64,000 nt of DNA from Hemerocallis citrina (Eukaryota > Streptophyta > Magnoliopsida > Asparagales > Asphodelaceae). This document shows, in pieces, positions 56,972-64,000 of this stretch. The translations under genes and the position numbers were made by a program. The notes beneath the pieces are model-generated. The model saw nothing but the letters and a program-made list of their open reading frames with translations. It did not search any database and was not told the DNA's origin. The stretch spans positions 38,523,038 to 38,587,037 of the forward strand of contig CM030364.1 of NCBI GenBank assembly GCA_017893485.1. The letters run 5' to 3'. Numbering within the stretch: the first letter of the stretch is position 1; every line of letters starts with the position of its first letter.

Positions 56972-59900
56972 TGTAGCGCCCCGAATTTTTAATATAATAT
57001 CTCAGAAATACGTTGCACAATTTCCAACATCTACTTCAATGTAATAGTAAACATAGCCAAAACACAGAATATAATTTTCAACTTTTATTACACCAATCCT
57101 TTACAAAACACAAAGGAATATTAAACACCTTGAATTACAATTTCTTTCTTTTACAATGCATTCATTTACAATTTACATAAGCCACACTATCATTCTACCA
57201 TAAGCATCCAAATCCCAAGCTATAGGTACCTACCTGTAAAACATGAGGCTAGAGATAACCCTAATCCCCAAAACTACAGGGGTCAGCCATAACGGTGTGA
57301 GTGACATTAAAAGAAATACAACATGAATAAAACATAAAGAATAAAGTTATGAACAACACATACCAACAGTAATAATGAATGGAAGGTGAAAAGAAATAAA
57401 TAAAATATGAAAATATCAAGTGAAATTAGACTGTGTCAAGTGTAGAAAACAGAAAACAATCATGTATAAAACCAAGTCAAGAAAACACAACTGTAGGATG
57501 ATGACTCTCTAATGCATACTTGTCGGATTCTATGCATTCCATATTACATAGGTCTGGTGCAAGCCCTTATCGTTCTCCACTTTATAGAGTTCAATCCCTC
57601 GTTATGCAGCTAATCCTACTACTGTTAGAAATAAGATCCAGAATACTTCGCGAATAGGCATCACAACCCTCGATGCGCAAGCATCATGTAAGAATAGCTC
57701 TGACCCCCAGGAAGAAATCACCTCCCTGACGTGTACCCCACGAATAGATTTGTGAGACCCTCGACATGCTGATACACTAGTGCATCCCGTGAATAGGCCG
57801 GCCGACCCTCGACACGCGAATGCACCTGTATGCTCCGTGAATAGGCATGCAGACTCTCGACACGCGAACATACCAAATGTCCTCTTGAGACAGAACAATA
57901 CACAGTCCTGGAACGCATCTGTTGGACTAGACCCCTAGAGCATATACTTACGTTTTCCAAGTTCTATCACATCTCTATTAGTGCCTGTCCTTAAGTTGAT
58001 TATTATTAAAACAAAAGTTCCCCCTCTCTAGAGTTAGTGTATCCTGTCGGACTTAATTCCACAACAACCCCAATGACCCCAACTGGTCATAATTCACAAA
58101 TCTTATCTGCCGGTTCACAGGACTCTCACCCAACTCCTAGAGACTCATAAAACGAATATCAACACCAAATCTTTCAATAAAATTCTTCATCAAATCGTTT
58201 ATATCAAGAAACTTCTTTAAATCAACAAAAATCCAAATCCATTTAATGTAATTACAAATTCCAGAATTGAATAAAATGTTAAATCCATTAAATAACTGAG
58301 TTTCGTATTTTGAAGTCATAGAAAGTCATAAAATATCAATTTCTTCGAAAATCATATATATTTCCCTTTATAAAGTCATAAAAATAAAATTTAAATTCTA
58401 TTATAATTAAAAAATAACTCTCTGTAAAATACTATAATTTGTAGCAAAAACATCCTCTAAATCAGCAGATCAATAATCCATAATATCGAAGAAACAATCG
58501 TTCAAGAAACATGAAGAAAACTCAAGAAAAACAATCAGCTAATACACTGACAGTCGACCGTTAAAAACAGTACAAAAGTGGCTGGTCGACTGACATGCAA
58601 AAATCTCAAAACCCACTAATTGACAGTCGACTGTCAGTTCAAGTGTAAAATCTTGACAGTCGATCGACATATTCAAAAATCGACAGCTTTAACATTCGTG
58701 CACCTTCTTACTGATACTTCGTTAATTCTTTGTAAAATCATAAATGTGCAAGAAAAAATTCCTGATATGATTAAATACAACTTGTATAACATATAGGAGT
58801 TTATAAAATAAATCAAAACCACATCGAGATCATAAAAGAGCAATTCTTATCAAAATCTTCAAAACAGTGAGCATAGATGTGTATATGTGTATATGTGTGT
58901 GTTTGCATCAGTAAAACATCAAAATCTCATCAATTAGAAGTAGTATAATGTTCAAATCAAACTTAGTATTAAAACAACTCAAATTCAATTCAAAAACATC
59001 ACAAAAGTATCAAAATTCAATTTTGGCTGAAACAAGTAAGATCCGAAGAACAACCCCAACTCCAACTTTCAAGGTTTGATCTTTTTGATTCAAAAACTCT
59101 TCTACAACTGGTTAAATACATACCCCATTGATTTTAATAGTTTACCCATGAATATATGCAATTATAACATGTATATCATCAAGTTCTCATCATCAAAATC
59201 ATCCAACAGACCACATATGCATACATACACAGTAAAGATTGAGTTTTGTTATCTTTTCGCAATAAAAACCATACACTCTCATTATAATCAATCAAAACAA
59301 CAAGGATATGAAAGAAAATAACCTATTCATGATTTCTATTAGGTTCTTAACAATCTCAAGTCATCTATATGTAATTTTAATCATCAATAACATAGTTTTC
59401 ATGAAAAGATTCAATTTTAATTCATACATCCATCAAAATTCATCATATCATCATACAAACTCCAACATACTTTCTAATAGACAAATCATCATATACAACA
59501 TACATAGAACAATAAGAAATCAAATATATGTCACTCACCTTATTGAAGAATAAATCGAAATAATAAAGAGAATAATAAAAGTCCTTCATTTCGCAAGAAA
59601 ACCAAGATCCTCGTTTCGAAACTCCAAGAAATCAATAATAAAGAAAACCCTTTGTGTAGTACAGCAAAGAGACGGCTGCACCCTCTTTTAAATAGGCCAG
59701 AAATTAGGGTTTTAGAGTTTTGAATAGGTTTGCAAAATATCCCTTTTGAATATATCTTTACATATATAAATCCTTATACCTAGAAATTAGATAAACCAAT
59801 TAAATTCAAATTTAAAAACAAAAAAAACTACTCCAGACCTGGACGGCACCAACTTCAAGTTTAGAAAAACAAACATTGTAATTTTGCCTCTAAGTGGCAA

Positions 59901-60326
59901 TTTTGCAAAAAGACCATTCTTTAAGAAATTTGCGAAATAAACCAAATCTATTAAAATAAAAAGTAAACTCTTTACCTCTGAGTTGGATATGCATCATTCT
60001 CAGACCAGAAATCCAAAAAAATCTAGAGTTTTCACTCCGTTTTCACTCCAAGTGGTAATTTTACACAAAAGCCCTTTTTTTGTATTATTCGCAAATATGC
60101 CAACTAAATGTCAAAAAAACCCGGAAAATTCATAAATAATACCTATTAATACATAATATGTTTCCCCAAAATAATTTCTGACTTGAACTTCCCAAGAAAA
60201 TATTTACACGTGTTTTGCATGTGTAAAAAGATAAATTTTAGAAAAATATTTATTAAATCACAAAAAAAATCATTTTAATTCATCTATTAATCTCAAAAAC
60301 ATTATTTATAAATCTAGGGTGTTACA
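56972..60326 (-). repeat. 5' LTR (3.35 kb) of the Tekay-like element
   Basis: Plus strand TGTAGCGCCCCGAATTT...TCTAGGGTGTTACA. It is a diverged relative of the 4174-7516 LTR (shared CATTCCATATTACATAGGTCTG-type region near 57540 and an ACACGTG..TGTGTAAA region near 60210). It contains several TCGAC-rich palindromes (58550-58685). Its partner 3' LTR is missing. I did not find the tRNA-like modules in it. Confidence 0.8.
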
Positions 60327-60539
60327 TCAGGATGATTGGCGGAGTGAGACAATTCCCAGTATTCCGACACGATGGACGTAAGGGCCAAAGAATGATCCGC
60401 GGAATGGGATTGGTCTCCAGTATTTCAAAGACGAGAGCGATGCTTACGGGACTGCTCCACATCGACTAGAAAGAAGGATCCTGTGCTAGATTGCATGCCC
60501 CGTACTCAACGAGGACGCTGATTTCTAAAGGGGGGTGTA
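60327..60539 (+). pseudogene. 3' end of internal region and polypurine tract of a short-LTR gypsy element
   Basis: 213 bp of pol-tail-like sequence leading to TAAAGGGGGG (60526-60535), 4 bp before the LTR. The rest of this plus-strand element is absent. Confidence 0.6.
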
Positions 60540-61007
60540 TGTAATACCCCGTAATTTCAAAGAGCTATAATATATACAATAATAAAGGCTGATAGCATAT
60601 TAGTAATTAAGTGGAAAAAAGAGATGAGGGGAGGGGCCCACGTGTTGAGAAACAACAGTGATCTGCTATGTTGCGGTGATGTCACCACTGACGTCACCTA
60701 GGGAACCACCCGATTTAGGATGAAGACAACGCCGTTGTCTTTGTCTAATGATGTGGTACATGTGACCCACTATTGGGGCTGTGCTCACGGGAGAAAGTGG
60801 AGAGAGATGGTTTGGATTTGTCCTATATTGGGAATTAACAAGTATTAAATAATAATTAAATATAAATATAATAGTCTGGGATTAGAGGTCACCAATAAGG
60901 TATAGCACCTTTTATGAGACAGCCTGTGGTGGGCAGTTGTACTATATAGTAAATAATTTGTATGAAAAATATATAAAATTGTCTGAGTATTGGGGCGGGG
61001 CGTTACA
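60540..61007 (+). repeat. 3' LTR (468 bp) of the short-LTR gypsy family
   Basis: TGTAATACCCCG...GGGGCGTTACA following a polypurine tract. Same family as the solo LTR in the PMD gene and the fragment at 50252-50332. Confidence 0.85.
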
Positions 61008-61012
61008 TTATC
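61008..61012. repeat. Right duplication TTATC
   Basis: Matches 50247-50251. Confidence 0.65.
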
Positions 61013-61344
61013 TACCTTCAAAAAGTGAGGAAGTTAAAATTTTAACATCATTATCAGAACAACTTAAGAATCATGAACATAGTGCATCACACGGGTTACA
61101 TACTAGTAAATACAATCATACTAGAAAATTTTCCAATGTGATTTAAGATTCTGTCCAATTACGTTGTTTAAAGATGTGCATATTTGGTAGATGAATACCG
61201 AAGTAATTATCGTAACCAATAGATCGAGATGAAACAAAGAACCAATAAGTTGAATGTACTTTGACTAGCATGTTATGTATGTCACTCACTATTAATCAAT
61301 ACGATTGATACACATAGGCACATATCTAAAAGATATGTACATGT
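61013..61344. other. AT-rich intergenic sequence
   Basis: No gene recognised. Confidence 0.45.
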
Positions 61345-61796
61345 ATGTTAGGTTTAGTTGGATCAACTTCCTTTCCCCCAAATTGGACAAAATCCTCCAC
61401 CTTAAATTTTCCCCCAAATCCTAGAAACCCTAACCCTAGCCATGGCTTGACTTGTCGAGATAACCACCTCCGGCCGCGATTGAGGGTCCCACCGACCTTG
61501 ATGCCGAGATCCGTTGGTGCTCCTGCATCCTCTGGAACACGCCGCCGCTGTCGCCATCGGCTGCGAATCCACCGCCGTCATCGTCAGGGAAGAGCTTCAC
61601 TAGGCTGGGGCCTTGCGGTGGCCACGACCTCTTTGTCGATGACGACTGTAACAGCACATCAAAAAGAACGAAGGTGCTGGTATACTACTCACTACTCTCT
61701 TTGTTATCTGTGGATTTGGATATGGGGGAGAGTGAGGAGAGAGGAGATGTTTGGGTTTGGGATTTGGTTGGGTAACTATCCAGTGAACGAAGCACA

Positions 61797-62477
61797 ATGT
61801 CTGAGCTTACCCTCCTACTCGAGATGGCTAGCGCACTTGCATCTCTTATCAAGATGGCCATGTCGGAGTTCGAGAGGAGGGGATGCTGGCACGATGAAGA
61901 GTCTCATCTCAGGGAGCTCAGACGCAGTCGCCCTACCGTGAGCACAAACCGCGGTGCTGTTCACAGGTCCTTTGGGGGCGCCGTTGGTCATCATCGCTTC
62001 CCCGCATATCATCCCAGGGAACGGGCCCACAGAGCGGGTCTTTCTACTGGCCAATTATGGCGTAAAAAGTACCCACTCAAAGACCATCGTCACCAACTAA
62101 GGGAGAGGGGGGATCATCGGAGTTTCGCTATAGGCATCAGACATAAACAACATCAACAGCCTCAAGCCTTTCCGATGCCTCACAAACAACCACTTCAACA
62201 TACCTTTCCTCCCAATCGACCTCCTAACCACATACATCAACCCACACCCATCGGTTCAAACAATACTCAACTTTCCCCAATTCTTCAGATTAACCCTACT
62301 ATCATCTCCAACCCCACCATTAAATCTAATCCCCCTCCTAAAGCGATCTGTTTCAAATGTGGAGAATTGGGTCAATACCGAAAAGATTGCATTAAAGAGG
62401 TTCGATGCACCGGTTGCATGAAATGGAGCAACGCTTGCTTCAAGCGATTCATCATCGATAAGAGGGAGGAAGTCTAG
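61797..62477 (+). CDS. LINE 2 ORF1, N-terminal frame with zinc knuckle
   Basis: A 226-codon open frame from an ATG at 61797. Residues 1-180 are His/Pro/Gln-rich. CFKCGELGQYRKDC (about 62350-62390; His of CCHC is Gln) aligns with the LINE 1 knuckle, and CTGCMKWSNACFKR follows as a second, partial knuckle. The stop at 62475 is followed at once by the next ATG (62478) in the same frame, so a single stop codon splits ORF1. Expected role: RNA binding in the LINE particle. Loss of His probably weakens zinc binding. Confidence 0.6.
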   Translation: MSELTLLLEMASALASLIKMAMSEFERRGCWHDEESHLRELRRSRPTVSTNRGAVHRSFGGAVGHHRFPAYHPRERAHRAGLSTGQLWRKKYPLKDHRHQLRERGDHRSFAIGIRHKQHQQPQAFPMPHKQPLQHTFPPNRPPNHIHQPTPIGSNNTQLSPILQINPTIISNPTIKSNPPPKAICFKCGELGQYRKDCIKEVRCTGCMKWSNACFKRFIIDKREEV

Positions 62478-63497
62478 GTGGCGCAGGCAACAACACCAGC
62501 TTCCTCCTCCACTTCGCACATCGAGCCCATAAAGGTTTTCACCGGGGCACCTTTACAATCGAGTGGCCAAGAGGGGGCATCGACCGTAATGAGTGACCAC
62601 GATCTCAGGGATCAGGTAGCTCAAAAGCCGTGCAAACCCCCAAAAAAACCTCAGTCAAGGCTAGGGTGGTCAGACCCAACAGGAGGTATGCAAAAATCTA
62701 AAAAGGGGGCAACTTTGGGGTTCGAGACTGAGCAGGCGGGATTCACAACAAGGAAGAAGACAAGGTGCAAGATGATAAATACCTTAGATAGACAAGAAGA
62801 CAAGGGGAAGAGGTTGATGGTTGAGGAACCAAGACAAGTCGAGTGTTTATCCACTGGGGATAAGAGTGTCTTGGCTTTTTATGGGCCAAATGAGTGTTTT
62901 AGGCCTGTAGAGGAACCAAAGAATGTGGTCTTCGGCAATGTCCATCTTAAGCCTGTCAGTAATACTTTAGAAACTGACAATCTAGAGGACGTCAATAATG
63001 TCTTTGGGATGTTTGGACTTGGTTCTCTATTATCTAACAAGCCCAAGACGGGGACGGTCATTCCGGCCGAGCCGCCTAGTGATGAGGACGATGAATTGTA
63101 TTGGGAAACAGACTCAGAAACAGAAGAAGTGCTTCAGGATACCCCTCAGATCGCCACAACGTCAGAAGTTTACCCTCCCTCATCCACCGAGTTGGCGGCT
63201 TGCTCCTCCAATTCTACTTCAGAGTCACAATTGAGGAACATAGGTCTGCTTGTGCAGGAGATCTCAAACAGGAGTCAGGACGAATCACTTGATGACTACC
63301 TGGATAGTGCTGCTGCTACTGCGTTGGCTAAGTACAAAGGTGGCAGCTCGTTACCTTCCGTGTTCAATTTTATGACTGACGCTCAAATTTTCAATCTTGC
63401 TAATGTTTGTGGCCTGGCGGTTAACAATAGTGAACGAAATGTGATGCTCCTTAACAAGTTTAGAGGGTGGGATTTATCTAGAGAGGATTTTGATTGA
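62478..63497 (+). CDS. LINE 2 ORF1, C-terminal frame
   Basis: A 339-codon open frame in the same frame as the one before. It is charged and Ser-rich, with an acidic stretch (EPPSDEDDELYWETDSETEE, about 63070-63130), and ends in the family-conserved FNFMTDAQIFNLANVCGLAV...LLNKFRGW. LINE 1 has a DUF4283 domain between knuckle and tail; it is missing here. The stop TGA overlaps the next ATG. Confidence 0.6.
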   Translation: MAQATTPASSSTSHIEPIKVFTGAPLQSSGQEGASTVMSDHDLRDQVAQKPCKPPKKPQSRLGWSDPTGGMQKSKKGATLGFETEQAGFTTRKKTRCKMINTLDRQEDKGKRLMVEEPRQVECLSTGDKSVLAFYGPNECFRPVEEPKNVVFGNVHLKPVSNTLETDNLEDVNNVFGMFGLGSLLSNKPKTGTVIPAEPPSDEDDELYWETDSETEEVLQDTPQIATTSEVYPPSSTELAACSSNSTSESQLRNIGLLVQEISNRSQDESLDDYLDSAAATALAKYKGGSSLPSVFNFMTDAQIFNLANVCGLAVNNSERNVMLLNKFRGWDLSREDFD

Positions 63498-63697
63498 TGG
63501 GAGATGCAGCTCTGTTCATCTATCCTATTATTGATGATGGACCCCCATTCCTCCGGGTTTGTTGGGGGGATGTTGGTGTTGGTTCTTTGGTGGGAGCTTG
63601 CTTATGTCTTTCTGTTTGTGTCCCACCAGTAATATGTGCTTTTGTCCCACTCCCCTTGCTTGGGGTGGAGTTTGTGTGCTTTTGTTTATGTTTGTAG
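63494..63697 (+). pseudogene. LINE 2 ORF2 stub
   Basis: ATG at 63494-63497 overlaps the ORF1 stop, mirroring the ATGA overlap at 23489 in LINE 1. After about 20 codons the sequence jumps to GT-rich 3' UTR-like sequence; endonuclease and RT are deleted. Confidence 0.6.
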
Positions 63698-63790
63698 GAC
63701 TTTGTAACTGGCTCAGTACTCTGAGTTTGTTTTATTAATCTCTTATTAATGAAACAGGGTGGCCATACTCCACCTTTTCTTCAAAAAAAA

Positions 63791-64000
63791 AATTTCTGGT
63801 TGGTTTGGGGGGTTAAAGGTAATATCCAATCCCAATCGGCAATTTATTTCAGTAAAATTTTCAAACCCAAAGTGGGTTCAGGTTTTGAAAATACTGACCC
63901 CATACCCTAAAAAGTTCAGGTTGGGTAGGGAGGTTCAAGTAAAACCAAGCCCGATTGGCAACCCATATGCTAACTTAAGTATGTTTTGCAACAGGGCATT
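63791..64000. other. Flanking sequence, no gene seen
   Basis: AT-rich sequence with two related phrases (CCCAATCGGCAA at 63831 and CCCGATTGGCAA at 63949); too short to classify. Confidence 0.4.

Larger units (their letters stand above)
50252..61007. mobile_element. Chimeric Ty3/gypsy insertion with inverted LTR ends
   Basis: The left end (50252-50332) is the reverse complement of the last 80 bp of the LTR at 60540-61007. Between them are truncated minus-strand Tekay-like pol and gag, a primer site and a 3.35-kb 5' LTR, then 213 bp of plus-strand 3' internal sequence with polypurine tract. TTATC flanks the whole. Later a solo LTR entered gag. Confidence 0.6.
61345..63790 (+). mobile_element. 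LINE copy 2, internally deleted
   Basis: About 2.45 kb. ORF1 with a zinc knuckle but no DUF4283, a conserved ORF1 end, a 67-codon ORF2 stub and the same 3' end as LINE 1 (CTTATTAATGAAACAGGGTGG...CCACCTTTTCTTC then A10). The 5' boundary near 61345 is approximate, and I found no clear target duplication. It cannot move without enzymes from a full copy. Confidence 0.8.

Noticed and set aside
61008..61345. Target duplication for LINE 2
   Set aside because: I compared the sequence after the A tail (63791 onward) with 61300-61345 and found no convincing match.

Overview
This window is nuclear DNA of a flowering plant. The evidence is wholly its transposable-element (TE) content: chromovirus, Tat-type and copia LTR retrotransposons primed by initiator-Met tRNA, a plant L1 LINE with a DUF4283 domain, Helitron ends terminating in CTAG, and a FAR1-type Mutator-like element (MULE) that carries a plant mobile domain (PMD) gene. 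I cannot name the species. I found no intact single-copy host gene; every recognisable coding region belongs to a mobile element and nearly all are broken.

Layout. 1-3.3 kb: 3' non-coding part and 3' LTR of a Tat-lineage Ty3/gypsy element with a 117-bp tandem repeat. 4.0-18.7 kb: two adjacent Helitron-like elements, the first with exon-like captured sequence and interrupted by a Tekay/Del-type chromovirus (4174-16077, minus strand, 3.3-kb LTRs, 5-bp target duplication CTAAC). 19.6-27.5 kb: a degenerate L1 LINE bounded by a 16-bp target duplication, itself near a third Helitron 3' end (27689). 27.9-32.4 kb: an LTR-like repeat and a short copia element with only gag and protease remnants, one LTR end of which is duplicated together with flanking satellite. 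31.9-33.5 kb: a microsatellite cluster built round a roughly 35-bp module in both orientations.

33.5-49.6 kb holds the most unusual object: a 16-kb MULE with about 2.65-kb terminal inverted repeats (TIRs). Each TIR has the same transcription-start-like segment, a conserved splice donor, and a roughly 2.2-kb 5'-UTR intron filled by six tandem 340-bp units, each a palindrome. From the left TIR runs a FAR1/MULE transposase (+); from the right TIR runs a PMD gene (-). They converge, as mudrA and mudrB do in MuDR. The space between is packed with AACCCGTT/AACGGGTT hairpins that also occur in the TIRs, a foldback, an ACATGTAG minisatellite and inverted TTAGGG-like blocks. Both genes are now broken; the PMD exon is split by a solo LTR.

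50.25-61.0 kb: a chimeric retroelement whose two outer ends are inverted copies of the same LTR terminus and are flanked by the duplication TTATC; inside are a truncated Tekay-like gag-pol with its 3.35-kb 5' LTR and a solo Tekay LTR (52777-56099) nested in gag. 61.3-63.8 kb: a second LINE of the same lineage as the first, lacking DUF4283 and nearly all of ORF2 but keeping the shared 3' tail.
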